Assembly (NCBI GenBank): GCA_020912385.1
Contig: CP087212.1
Location: 868,001 to 932,000, forward strand
Source of the DNA: Neofusicoccum parvum
Lineage: Eukaryota; Ascomycota; Dothideomycetes; Botryosphaeriales; Botryosphaeriaceae
Direction: 5' to 3'
DNA length: 64,000 bases
Shown: one piece after another, positions 22,251 to 35,200 of the stretch
Numbering within the stretch: the first letter of the stretch is position 1
Layout of the letters: each line of letters begins with the position of its first letter
Made by a program: the position numbers and the translations under genes
Notes under the pieces: generated by a model
What the model was told of the DNA's origin: nothing
What the model saw: only the letters and a program-made list of their open reading frames with translations
The model's database searches: none

Positions 22251-25200
22251 GGGAGTGAAGGGATAGATTGGATTGATACCAGGCGGCATTACTGATGAGT
22301 TATGATTCTCGCGTTTCGTTAAACTGTATGAACAGAAATTGTTTTTTCTATCGACCCAGCGGTTCACATCCGGTGCTTGTTCCGTGCTTGGAGGGTCACA
22401 CAAGCCTCGGGTCTCACAGCCCAGCAAAACAAACAGCAGGTGAAGGCAGGAAACTCTTATTCCCAAGCGAATGTCACTCCGGTCGGAGATTGCACGAAAC
22501 GGACTAGAAAAACGAAAACCTGGCGGTAAGGAAGATGAACTCCTCCTACATGTGCCGACGCGAGCCGGACAAGCTGGCGCACCTCAACTCGCGCGCGATC
22601 ATTCGTCGATTCCCACCTCCCCCATCACCGTCGTACCAGTCGCACAATCACCAATAATCGCGAGGGGCACACAATCCCACCAGTTGGCTCCGAGCGGCAA
22701 TGTCCGCATCCTCCCGATGCTCTGTGTCCCCGCCCCGCAGCCCCGCAGCCTTGGAAGAGCTAGACCCTGCCCGGACGTCATCGCAATACCGTCGTCCGCC
22801 GTCCCCTCTTTGCGAAGCGCCTAGATCCTCAGGATGCCATCCCATCACAGTCACCTGACCACAACCGTATGCGCGCCATCTGGAACAGATCACTATCACA
22901 AACGCCTCCGTACCGGGTTGGTCTTCCCGCTCTGTCTCACTTTGTTCGAACGGCCTGCGTCGGCAGAGCGCGCGCGAGCACGAGCGTGGTGTTCGCCGGG
23001 TCTTACAGAACAGGCACAGGTCTGTGATGGGATAGTGGCGAAGAGCAAAGGGAAGACCAGCCAGAGGCGTGAGAGGGATAGTAGGCACATGAGGAAGAGA
23101 GCGTCGCTGTGATCCGTTGACCGAGCCCCACCTACCTGTCTTTGCCTCCTGCTTGATAATCACAGCCCCTCCTCCCTCCCTCCCTCCCTCCCTCCCTCCC
23201 TCCCTCCCTCCTCGACCATCACACCATCCCCGCCGGCATTAGGAACGCGTTTAGCGGACCCCCAACTCCAGAAGCGAAAAAGCACCGCTCATTCGCCAAT
23301 GCCACCATGCCCACCCCAATCACGCACGAACCTCACTTTGATCCCGAACAGCACACATGTGCGCTACGTTGCGCGAACACCTCCTTTCCGTCCTCTCGCG
23401 TGGCGAAGGATCTGCTTCCTCGCAGCACTCCCGTCCACCCCCTGCCCATATTCCAACGGCACATGAACGCGTGTATGCATCGCGCGTACGCATGCATGCG
23501 AGTTCAGACTTCCCTTGGATGCTACCTTCTAGCCAACTAACCCAACCCGATGCGCGCTTGCCCCGCGGACACCGCGAGGGGCGGCAGGGTGATGACCGGG
23601 GATGACCCCAGCACGCAGCGCGGCACAGTGCATCGCCCGCATGTGAATGAAGGAGGCAGAGGGAAGACAGACTGCTGAGGAGGCAGACAAGCAGGACCAT
23701 TATCGAGAACCCCGTTCCATTCCTCTCCTGTGATCTCTTCACGAAGGGGGAGGAGGAACCACGCAGTAGGATCTAGGCAGACACGCGCAGTAAATACACA
23801 CTTGCACACTTACCTCCAGCTCAGTTCCAAGCAACCCACGTGTAGAAGGCAGAAGCGTGTCTGCCTCGCCCACATCTACTTGCCCAATTGCTCGCTCGCT
23901 CGCTCCTTCAAGGCACCAGCACCACACACACCACATCGGGCCACCGGTCTCGCGGCGCAGCGGCCAGGCACCTACGCGGCACGACTGATCCCCAATCCCC
24001 CATTGCCTGCCTCCCGGTCTGCCGCGCCACGGCCCAACGTCACGGACGCCTCCAACACGCGCCAAGCAGGCGGGTGGGGGCGTGATTGCGGCAATGTTGC
24101 GGCAATTGCGGCGCTGCGGCGCGTAGCGGACGGGAGCGAGCGGAAAGCTAAATGGCGCGCGTGGCGAAGAGAGTGGGGTGGCAGGTGGCCTCAACGACGA
24201 GGCGATGAAGAAAATCAAAGGGAGATGGGAGACAGCCCAAAGAAACCGGAGAGAAAAAAAAAAGGGTACGGCGGAGGCTCGGAACGAGGCTGAAAGTTTA
24301 AACAGGGGCGGTCCGGGGAAGGAGCGGGAGAGGAAAGTTACGTGAAGTGAAAGAAGTGATGGTAGGGGAACTGTGCCTGCTCCTAATTGGGTGTGTTGCG
24401 GTTGTCGGGGTCCTTGGGTAGTTATATTGATTTGATTGATTCGTTGACTAGGAATCTGTGTGCGTGGATTTGTGTGCGAGCTTCGGATTGGGCTGTGCTT
24501 GTGCGCGGTCTGGACGCACTTCCTGCCTGTTGTTGTGTGTGAGAGTGCGTGCGGCGGCGCTGGTTAAGGTTTGTCTCGTCTCATCTCATCTCGTCTCGGA
24601 CCGTTCAGTTGCATGCGAGCGTGCAGCGGTGCAATTGTCTTCGAAGACGTGCGGGTGCGCGCGCGTGCTTGTGTGACACCTACGGCCGGCTTGCTGGCTG
24701 GCATTGTGCCCTGGACGGCCGGCGGAAGGCGGAAAAAAAAAATAGGTAGCGCGGGCCGGCGGCGGGCCGGGTGCTCAGGTCGCCAAGGTTGGCTACCTGC
24801 CACCACTATTCCTGCCTGCTGTCTCGCCTTGGGCCGATTCTGCTGTCCCGCCGGTCCGGGTGACCGGACTTGATGCTGCCTTGCTGGAATCTCGATGTGA
24901 AGAGTCATTGCCGAGATCATAGAGGGTGGGCGGCGGCTGTGATTAGGCGAGGGCGCAAGGTCGCAGTTGTACAGCCATCCCAGGCAGACGCGCAACGGGG
25001 CGTGGGCGATGACCTGCGCTAGTCAAAACGGCCTTGCGACAACGGGCGCCGCCTAAACAAAGCAAATCCATTGTACCGGCAAGCCGGCGCTTGGGCGAAG
25101 CCGCGGCGTGGCGTCACGGGCGAAAGAGGGCGTCGTCCGGGTGTATGTTTGGTTCTTCCTTAGCCCGCCGTGGTTGAAGTCATCGACATGTTCGAAAAAA

Positions 25201-27011
25201 GCAACATCGCTTCGGCTCCGCCACCGAGGGACTACGTAAGTAGGGTCGCGCCCTGCTCTCGGCCACGCGGCGCGCCAGTAGCAAGGCAGCGGTGCCTGGT
25301 CTTTGGGAAGACGTCGGCTGCATATCAGCGCAGGCAGGGAGCATGGCGGGAGACATTATGCGAACATCAGCACGAGAAAAAAAAGAAACGCGCATCGTTG
25401 TAGAGATACCCTAGCCGGTGTGGTGGACCAAGGGGACGGAATACGAATCATTCCAGCCTATCAGAGTGCCAGAGAGCGCTGCGCGAGAGAAGCAGCAGAA
25501 CAACGCCCCGCCCGGATCCCTTCCCAACCATGCAGTTCATGCCCCAGTTCTATGCCCATGTGCCCTCGTCGTGTGTGAGTAAGTGAGAGAGTGCGTGTCC
25601 CGTATTTTGCCGCTCCCCAACCCATGCTTCTTCATCATGTAAGATATTCGCGTGTCCTCGCGCCCGACGAACCCTTGTAGAAAATGTGCATGTGCAAAAA
25701 GCACTCGACCAAACCAAGGCGCCGCCTCTGATCTCCGAAGTTCCGAAAAGAAGACACTAGCCGAAAGAAGAAAGCGCGAGAGAAGAAGAGAAGTGGAGAG
25801 CTCATTGCGGGGTGCGGCCATGAGGACCCCGATGATCAAAGTGCAGCGGGGCCGGCTGATGAGCATGAGAAGAAGGAAAGCGAAGCAGATGTCTAAGTAT
25901 ATTATTAATTGGCCAGGCCGTCAAGGACGCAGCCGGAGGAAAAAGGCGGTCAACGGCCATGCGCACGGACCGAGAGATAATAGATGAAGGAGGAAGATGA
26001 TGATGCAGATACCAAGGAAAGAAGAAGCACGCCGAATGGGAGACGAACCGGGGAAAAAGAAGAAGAAAGTGGAACGACAATGACGCCGCCGTGATGTTCT
26101 GAATGCCTTGCCTAAATTCAAGGTTCGCCAGCCACCCTGATCTCCGCCATTTGCACCGTCCTGAATCTAGTGTACGCGACGCCGTGGGTCTTATCCCGAT
26201 AACAGATGCTGGTATATGTATGCATGCAAAAAATGGGTATGGTGCCAACGCGAAAAACAGCTGGAAGAAAAAGCCAAGCCCTCACAACGGGCAACGCGAG
26301 CAAGGTAGCAGCAAGCAAACAAGCAGAGGCCCCGCGCGCGCCCACAACGTGCCATTGTGATACGATGACGCACGCCCGAGAGAGACAGACAGCGAGCACA
26401 GATGATGGTGGGGTATTTGAGTACTTGCTGATGGGGAAAGAGCTACTAGTCCTGTCCAGGGCGCCTGGCCCGACGCCTCTCCGCGCAGCCCGACGCAGCA
26501 GACGCAGGCCAGAAGCGGAGCTTACGAGGGGCGGCGCAGGCGACGGGCGGGAGAGAGAAGGAAAAGCCGAAGACGATCATCCAAGCCAGCGCTTGCCGTC
26601 ACACGCGCCAAGGCGAGGACGATCCTGAAGGAGCCAGATGGACGAGCCGGAAGTCGGGAGATGTGCACGGGGCGGGCTGGGGAGAGCGGCAGCGGAACGC
26701 GCGAGTGGAGGGTGCTGACGCCTGCGCATCATGCTGCGGCGGCTGCAGGGCGACAGGGGCGTGTTTCGACGGCGAGGCGGGCGTGGTGGCTGCAGGAGAC
26801 AAGTCCGACAGCCACGAGCAGCGGCCGGCGGGGCGGGAGAGCGCAGGTCGGGGTGGTGTCGCGCGGGTGGTGATGCCTGTCGTCGGCGGCGCGAGGCGGT
26901 GTTCTGGCGCTAGCGCCCGCAAGCGGCTAGACCACCCGCCAGCCCCATCGGCCAGGAAGGCGCATGATCAACGTCGTGCTGATCAGCCGGACGCGCACCA
27001 CACCCTCTCCT
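22251..27011. other. 4.8-kb gene-poor stretch between convergent Tms1 and Medusa genes
   Basis: Much longer than a normal convergent gap. I searched both strands for exons and found only GC-driven open frames without domains, signal peptides or paired splice signals. The minus strand around 25500-26250 is strongly pyrimidine-rich, like a transcript leader, but no plausible protein follows. A CTCC tandem repeat lies at 23168-23212. A non-coding transcript or long 3' region of Medusa is possible but not shown. Confidence 0.45.
23168..23212. repeat. (CTCC)n tandem repeat; GGGA repeat on the minus strand
   Basis: About eleven near-perfect 4-bp units. The minus strand reads as repeated GGGA, which meets the G3N1 pattern for a G-quadruplex many times over. 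Confidence 0.95.
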
Positions 27012-29293
27012 TCACGACCGCGAGGTCCGCTGACCATACTGCTGATACGCCTCAGGCCCAGCCACCGAGCCTTGCACGCCCTCGCTGCCCATGTCCGTCC
27101 GCTGCAGCTGCAGCGCCTGGCCGCCGGGCAAGGTCGTCGTCCCCGCGGGCGAGGCTTCGATGTAGGTCGCAAAGTCCCACGACGCGTTCCGCCCTGCGCC
27201 CGCCGAGAGCCCCGTCGAGTACTGGGGTGGTGCGTGCTGGGCCGCTCCCCACTGCCCCAGCGACGATCCGCCTGAGCCCAGGTGCGGTACCGACACGCGC
27301 ATTTCGGGTGGGCCTGCTGATTGCGCGAGGCCAGCTGATGACTTGATGCTGGGCGATAGTGTCGTTGAGGTCATGCCGGACGGGTAAGCGGACGACGCTG
27401 CTGAGCTCGATGCCGACCGAGGGGATGCCGTGTGCCGCAGCTCCGTGTCTGAGTGTCCAGCGCCCCCGTAGCTGGCTACGGGCGTAGGCAGCGCGCCCGC
27501 CGTCGACGAGTAGCTCGCAGACTGCCAGCTGTTAGCATGTGTCAATGAAGGCTCCTCGCATATACCTACATATTTCCCGATGATCTTCTTGAGTGCGTGC
27601 GCCAGAATCTTCCAGGGGAACACCTTCACGTCCTTCTCGATGTTTCTCGGCTTGGGGTTCGGAAAGCCCATGATGACCTTGAAGAACTCCTCGCTCTCAG
27701 CTTTTGCCTTGGAGACCGTCAGGGGTCTGAAGCCTTCCAGATTCCTGCGGATGCGGTTTTTCTCCTCGACTGTGAATCGCACTGAAACAAGCGATTCAAG
27801 CAGGTAGATCGTGTCGACGCTCGTGACGAAGCACTCCTGCTTCTCCGCCCACCAGATGCAGCTAATGCAGATGCTGTGCGGCGCCCGATCCTCCGGTGAC
27901 ACCGCTTTGAAAGTGGTCGTGATCGTGCTACCCGCCTGGGTCCGGCGAAACTGAACGAGCCGCCGCTTCGCGTCCCACTCTTCCCGGCTCCAGTCCTCGG
28001 CCATGGTGTCCAGGTCCCCTTCGATCTTCAGCGTCGCCTTCGAATTCGGATACATTGCGTAGGGATTGAATGCTTGGGCAGCTCCTGGCACGGCGCCCGA
28101 CGGCTGCAGTGTGGAGGTGCGAATGAGCGGCGGGTTCGACAGCGAGGACGGTGAAGGCATCGCCTGGGATCGTCCCAAAATCTGGGTCGAGTAGAGTGAC
28201 GGGCTGCGAAGCGACTGGCCTGCGGATGCGTACGAAGCATAGTTGGAGCTCTTCACCGGCCCCTGGACAACGCTGAGTCCTGGGGAGTACTGGTATGAGA
28301 GCTTTTGCGGCGCCGGCTGCTGGTACTGCGCGCTGTACGATCGGGATTGCGGCTGGCTCCGGTCGTAGCTGCCATACGCGTATGAGGTCGTCGGGCCTGT
28401 TTGTAGATAGGGCGAATCAGAGCTGGGAGTGTTCGAGTAGATGCTTGGGTCTCGGCTTGTTCGTTGGGCCAGGAACTGCTGGCTGGAGGTGCGCTTGGGG
28501 GGCGAGCGCATGTAGTCGGTGGATTCAGCTGAAATCTTTCTCTTACGCGATATGTCCTGAGGGGAAGCTGAGCTGTAAGACTGGTAGCTACTGGCATCGT
28601 CGTAGGTGAAGTCGCCGACTTCGACGACTCCTAGGCTGTTGCCGAACTCATCGTCGACGTTGAGCAGGAGCGGCATCTGGCCCTCGATGTAGCCGGTGGA
28701 GTCAAAGGGCGGGATTTCGGTCGCAACTGCATATCCGAAGTAAGGTGCACCAGGGCGGTTGTCTTTCGTGTAGGTGGCTTCGCACCGCTTGTTTCCAAAC
28801 ATTATGGAAAAGAACTGGCGTGGTTGGGTGGTGAGGTCGTAGGTGGTGTGGATGTAGACGAAGAGCTTCGCTCCATGCAGGGCTTGCTTTGGTGAGTAAG
28901 ACGTTACCTGCGGGAGATGACGCGACCTTGCATCGATATAAGAAGTGTACGGGGGCTGATAGGTCACATCACGCGCCTCTAGTTGGGGGGCAGAGATAAA
29001 AGGCATCTGTTCGGAGCTCGAGGGACCATGGGACTGGCGCGCCTGCGCGCTCGAGTACTGCGAGGCGAATGATGGCTGTGCGAAGCTAGGGTAGCTCTGT
29101 TCTTGATTTGGTCGTGTGGCGGCGTAATCTGTGATGGTGGGTGGTCAGTCAAACAAACTAGTCCTCACGTGTACACGTCCCGGGTCGATCCGGGCTGGGA
29201 TGTGACTGCGACGCCCTGGCAAGCGACAAGTCAGATGGACCAACCGCACTTACCATACACATACGGTTCCTGCGTCTTTTCGTAGCCGGACAT
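27012..29293 (-). CDS. medA: Medusa-type developmental transcriptional regulator
   Basis: Nuclear regulator of conidiophore development in the family of Aspergillus MedA, Magnaporthe Acr1 and Fusarium Ren1. The body is one long exon (from about 29129 to 27570), a 48-nt intron (27569-27522, GTAGGT, GCTAAC branch, CAG) and a last exon 27521-27012, about 690 aa in total. The highly conserved domain (about 27990 to 27500) includes KRRLVQFRRTQAGSTI, SICISCIWWAEKQECFVTSV, RFTVEEKNRIRRNLEGFRPL, ESEEFFKVIMGFPNPKPRN and VFPWKILAHALKKIIGKY-SASYSS. A second conserved part near the N-terminus is VTSYSPKQALHGAKLFVYI. The rest is serine/glutamine/tyrosine-rich and disordered. The 5' exon is unresolved: an ATG at 29293 (MSGYEKTQEPY) looks right, but its best donor (29253, GTAAGT) is out of phase with acceptor 29130. 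The identification is firm; the first exon is not. Confidence 0.88.
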
Positions 29294-32200
29294 GGACAGT
29301 AGCGCGGCACCTAGTCCAGCGCCAGCCAGAGCACCTCGTCCGCCGTCTTGGCCGAACTGCAGCGACAACGGCTCCGACGGATCGCAGTCTTCGTCGACGA
29401 TGATGGGCGCCTCGAGGCTCTTCGCAGGCGGAATCGCTCTGGGGCGCGGGTCAGTACGTCGGTGCCTCCAGGCAGCCGCCAACAGGCAGCCGGGGGCCGG
29501 AGCCTGGGCGAGGCGCACCGGCGGGCGCAAGCTGCAAAACGCACTTACCTGGACGTGTGTATCATCAACGCGAGCCCGCTTGACGGAGCAGTTCAGAACC
29601 TCAGAGTCAGACGGGTTGCGCGCCGATTATCAAGCTTTGGGGTGAGAATCTGGAGAGTTGAGACATGCAAGGGGGGTGCGGATGTCATGAATTTGTCTCC
29701 CAATACATGGAGTGCTTCCTAGCATGGGAGAGGGGTGCAGAGAAAGGACGATTGCGGGCGTTCACGCCGCCAGGATGCCGCCGCGAACAGGAGAGGCGCG
29801 AAATATGCTTCCGGCTGACAGGGCGAACCGGTCTATGAGAGAGAACACATGAGATGGGAGAGATTGCAGGGGTCTTTGAATAATGTCCCGCGGGCGTGGT
29901 CCCGGCCTAGTGTAGCCACTGCGACAGCTGTTTCGGGCAGGGCAGCGCGGGCAGGCCGTCACAATAGCTTTGCCGTGGGCGCAAACCTGAATTGACGATG
30001 AGAATTTATGAACACAGCCGCGAGTCTCGCGAACGTGCAGAGCTGCCGGGGAGGCTTACCGGGAGGACAAAGAGTCGAAGAGTCGCAAGTGCTGGTGGAT
30101 GATGCCGAAACCGAGCGGGTGAGACTAGCCTCGATGTATGCGGTCAGGATAGAGCAGAGGTCAAACCGGGCAGCTGGAAACGGGGCGGATTGGTTGGGTC
30201 TATGGGGGAAGCTTGACGGGTGTCTGAACATGCAAGGAGAGAGCGAGCGGATGCGGAGGGTGAGTCGCGGAGCTGTCGTGCCTGGGGCGTGCTGCTCTGC
30301 GCGGCGCTGGGAGGGCACAATACTTACACAGTCAGCGGTAAGCTTTCACTGAGTCAGCCTGCGGCCGAGAGGGGGTGCAGAACGCGCGTAGGGGCTCCGC
30401 GGCGCGAGAAGCCAGGTGTCTCGTCGGGCAGGGTGCGGCTCTGCGTCTTCAGCTGTCAGGACGGGCCCCGTCTGCGAGCCGGGGCGCCACGCGGCGCGCA
30501 GGACGTGGAGCGCGGCGGAGGGCAGGGCGTCGTACGCGGGCTGAACCCGCTGGCCGCTGGGCTGAGGATCTGGGAATGCTCCGCCGGGCCTGAGCGCTGA
30601 GTCACAATCCGGCAGGAGGCTGCGCGCTGCTGGAGATATGTAAACGAGTGACGTCGAAGAAATTAGACGGGAGCCGGAAGCCAGCCGCAGGCGGGCAGCG
30701 CAACGGGACCGGGCGGGCATATATCAGCATCACCAACGCGCGCGCGGGCGGTGCGTGAAGAAGGCCGTGCTGCGGCCGGCGGACGGCCAGTCAGCGGGCA
30801 GCGCGGGCCTGGCAGGCATTGAGGCTGGTATGGCGCGGCGCGCAGCCAATGCGCGTGCGCTGAGGCGCTGCTGATGGTCAGCGCAGCGAGCATGGAGCAG
30901 GTCACGGGCGTCCCGGCAGCGCGGCCGTGGCCGGTGCGAAGGGATGGGCATCGGGGCGCTGGGCGGAGCTGGGGGAGCACTGGGAGTGGCAGTTTGGGAT
31001 GGTGGTGGTCAGTCCGACCTCCAGCGTCAAGTTGGACCCGGCTGCAGGCACCCCTGCGCGCTCCACCGACGCAACTCTATTCACCACCGCGCGCCGTTGT
31101 AGATATATTGCGCAGCGCGCGCCTTTTCTTTTGCTGCCGCCCGCAGGCGCGCCGGCCTGGACGCAGCGGCCTGGCCTGGGGCGTGGCCGGCCCGCGCGGC
31201 CCAGCGGCGGGCGGCCAGCGAGCCTGCGCAGCGCGACGCTCCACCGGCCGCGTTTGCTGCAAAGCGCGCACTCGTCATCGCGGGGCCCGGCAGCCCGGCG
31301 CTCCCTTGCGTGCGGGCTCTTTACTTAGATCATGCCCGAGGCGGTAAGCCAGCTGAACGAGGCGGCTGTGTCGATCTCCGCGAGTAGCGGGCGCCAGGGC
31401 CGCGCTGCTGCTACGCCACGATCGCACTCGCTCAGCGCAGCCCAGCCGGCTATGCGCGCCCTTCACGCCTAACAGCAGCAGCTTATGCAGGCACCGTCAC
31501 CACCGCCGCGCCGCGCGACCGCGCCCCCGGGCGGCCCGCCGCCAGCTCCGCCCGCGCCCAGCGACAGCAGCAGCGCCTGCCACCCGCGCCCGCGCCGCCA
31601 GTCGCCTGCGTATTCTGCTCATTTCGCGGCCTGCGCGTTGCGCCATCCCCACCGCGCCGCCTTACTCGCGGCCCTCAGCCCGGCGGCGGGCCAGACCACC
31701 GCGTCCCCCCTGATCGCCCACGCCCGGCGAGCTCTGGCGGCCCTCACCGCACTCGACGGCCGCCTGCCGTGCCCGCCCCATTGGGCATGGCGACGGCGCG
31801 AGGCGGCTGCACAGGATCGGTGGCGGCGCGCTGGCGACGGGCAGACGCGAGATGCACCGCAGCAGCGCGCCCGCCCACGGCCCCGGGTCGCTCGCCTACC
31901 GACAAGAGGTGAGACCTGCGTCCGCTGGGAGAGCCCGCTGTGCCTGCCCGCGAACTGGAGTTCGCTCTCTCGACCGCTCTTCTTTGTCAGCCCCGGCGCG
32001 GCGCAGAGCGCGCGCCGATCAAACCCGCCCTGCGGTATCAGAGGCGCACTGCCGCCGCTCACGCTCGCCGCGTGCCGTCTCCTTGCGCTCTGCTGGACGG
32101 CCGTCAGACGTGCCCGAACCGGAGACGTGCAGAGACGACGCCCGCCGGGTCGCCCAAGGCCGCTCCCCTCGCATGCTGCTTTTTCGCGCTGCCGGGCTCC

Positions 32201-35200
32201 GGCGTCATGGCAACTCGAATTCCTGGGCCGCCGCTGCTGTGCCCGGGTTTCGCGAGCCCGGCCACGGCCAAGGCCAGACGTCGCTTTCTTCGCCCTTGGC
32301 GCACACCTCCAGGTTACAGCTCCACGCTGCCCGCGATGCTGACCACCACGCCCGCCCCTTTCCTGTGTTTCGAGGCCGCTGCTCGTACCCCAGATGGAAC
32401 CGCGAGATTCTCCGCGTCTGCATGGGAAATTACCAGATACCCGGTTTGGCGCGCTGCATATTGACATTCCAGCAGATCCAGCAGCCGGGGCTGGACGAAG
32501 CTCTGCTCGCAGAGCCCAGGCTGGAATGCGAGCGCCCCGGTTACGCCCGGCGGCCTCACGACCTGAGCAGCGCGCTTGCTCTGTGGCACCGCCCCTTTGG
32601 ACCTGGTTGTCGGTTCGCGCCGGGCGCTGGTCATGCTGTCCTCCATCTGAGGCGATGCAAGGATGCCTTTCCAACGGCCAGGTTCCGAGTGCCGATGAGT
32701 CAGCAAGCACGTTCGTGGATGCGTGTTGATCGCTTGCTCGCTGCCTCAGGACAGGACGAAGCCGAGGATCGTGCAGCAGGGATCCGTGCCCGCCCGCCGT
32801 AAGGTCTGGCGGTCGCAGGTTGAAAACAGCACACAGCTCCACGGGGCCCGGGGGGCTGGGCGCTCCGAGGGGCAGCGGCCTCGAGGCAACGCCCCTTTCG
32901 AAGCGTTGCATCCTCGGTCGTCCGCGTTGGGCGTGCGTCATGGACGTCTCCTGGAGCGCACGAACCGAAGATGCTCCGCGCTGGGGATGCCACGGCGTCA
33001 AAAATAAAATCCTCGTCAGTGGTGTGGCGCAGCAGTGTGGTGGTCGGTGGCCCTTGGCCGGGCGCCTCGCGTCGAGCGTGCGAGCGCTCTCCACGAAGGC
33101 CCGGTTGCGCGCAGCGCTTGGAGCCACCGGGCCGCCCAGCACAGTCCGATCGTTTTCTCTTGACGCGCGTCCGAGAGCAGCCGGGCTCTCCGGCGCAATA
33201 CGAAGAGAATCCCCCCAGGTCCGGCACTCCGTAAGGCAATCAGCAAAGCCGCAGAACTCCTAACGGCTAACCTTTACAAAATAGGGCTACGGGGGAGCGC
33301 AGCCGAAAATACCAAGGCCGCCTAGCAGCTACTTTTCGAGTACGTGCGTATCTGCCGCCAGCGGGAGCCGGGCGTTAGCCTGTAGAGAAAAGATGGAGGC
33401 GCGCTCGGGCCCGCGCGAGCTTGCACGGCTTCGTCGTCGTCGTCCCCCGGTGCACGTCAGAGCCGTTGAGCGGTTGACCGGTAAGTCCAAAGCAGTTAGC
33501 ACCGCCGTTTACGAGGGCGGGCCTGCCAGGAGCGTCTAGCAGGGAGCCGGGGGCTGGTTGGATCTCGACAGAAAATGGGTTGCCCGGAAGTACTTCCTAC
33601 ACGCTGCCGCCGACGCAGGAAAAGGGAGCGACAGGCCGGGGTTGGCTGCTGGTTTAAACACGCTGGCGGGAGATGCGCGGGCCGACATGAATCGCGATCT
33701 TCGCATCGGCCCATCTTTTTTCGCATCCACAAATCGCCAGATGGTCCGCAGCGAGCAGCACGCGCAAAAACGGCCGGCCAGGCCCGCGCTGGCCCAATCA
33801 CACGCCGCCGTGCCCAGGCGCCATGGGGAAGCGGCCAGCGCCCCCATTCCCTCCAGCGCTGTCGCACGACCAATTTCCACGCTCTGCTGCATTGATCTGA
33901 GCGAGCCACGATCCCCCGTTGCGGTAGGTCGCAACGGCGGCGAGTGAGGCCGTCCGCATACGGGCACCGCAATGTCTGCTACTCATTGAGCTGCAGCGGC
34001 CACAGTCGTATTTGCGCGTGCAGCGGCCATGCCGACTGCACCACGCCGCGGCTGTACTTCCACCAGCGACCCTCGCCGGTCAGGAGAGCGCCGGCATCTG
34101 GAAATTGGTGCCCGAAGAAAGGGGAGAGTTATCGGACCATGGCCAACCTACCAACCTTCGGCCTCCATTTTACTTTGTTCGCCCACTAAATGCTGACGGC
34201 TTTGCCAGCTCGACGCAATGCGTCCTTCAGCTGAGCGTGAATGGCGTTGCACGGTCTTTATTGATTCTTCCTTCCTCGGCAGCCGACGTGTTACGATAAA
34301 CTCACGGCCATGCGCGTCTGGAGAGCATGTTCCCCGGCATTTTCTATTTATTTTTTTGCTCTGTTCTGTCAACAACGGCAGTTGGGCCAAGCGTCCAGCC
34401 AGCCAAGTTTCCACCTCACCTCGACTCGCCCCCCAGCCTTGCAAACCCGTCAGGCCGCTCCTGCCCGAACAGCCCCCTTCGCTGTATCTGGATGCCCAAG
34501 TAGGAAGACGAAAGAACCGTCGCCACCGCGTTTGCCCCATCCTTGGGTGCCCAAACGCCACCTGCGGCCCCCAGTTGCTCCTTCACCACACAATTAGAAG
34601 CCCTGGTCACTGCAGCGCCTCACTTTTCTTGCATCAACCCCAGGACACGTCCAACTCCCTCCAACTGCACCCTGTCTCTCTCACCGGTCTTCCCTTTGCC
34701 CGACCCGAGAGATTGTTCTTTGCATTGACGTCTAGACCGTACCCACACCGGTCGGCGGTCGCTTCGGCCCGCTGCCGCTGCCCGACGTTTTACTGCTATC
34801 CCAGCATGCCCCGCCGCGTGCACACGTTACCAAGGACTGTCACATTCAAAACTGAAGATGAAAACTGGCCCCTCGCCGTTTGCGCAGCAAATTACGAGTC
34901 CATACGTCCAACGGCAACTGTTTTCCCATGCCTGCGGACCGTGCGGCCGGCGGATTCCGGACCGACGGTTTGCGGCTGACGGGCTGAAGTGCTTACGGAC
35001 TTTGACAGGGTCAGTGAGATATGGATCTGCATGATCGCCCTGTTTTTTACTTTCTTTTCTTCGAGTTCATTATACTTTCTTTTGCCCTTCTCCTTGTCAA
35101 TGGGGCCACTCTGCGAACATCAGTGTGTACTTTTGGTAAAGACTCCATGATTTGAGAAGCCGAAAATCTCGGCCATAGACATGACAAGAAACTCTGCATG

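Noticed and set aside
23168..23212. Possible CRISPR-like or structured repeat array
   Set aside because: It is a plain 4-bp microsatellite without spacers, in a fungal genome.
26663..27346. 227-codon plus-strand frame overlapping the Medusa 3' end
   Set aside because: It is antisense to a firmly identified coding exon and its sequence is arginine/alanine/proline-rich without a domain.
29176..29196. tRNA-like GGTCGATCC element
   Set aside because: It lacks the TTC of a B box and there is no matching D-arm, anticodon arm or acceptor stem around it. No tRNA was found in the window.
31619..33142. 507-codon open frame on the minus strand in the Medusa upstream region
   Set aside because: It overlaps long open frames on the plus strand (31485-32342, 31852-32802), is rich in R, A, G and P as expected from GC-rich DNA, and shows no domain, repeat or splice structure.
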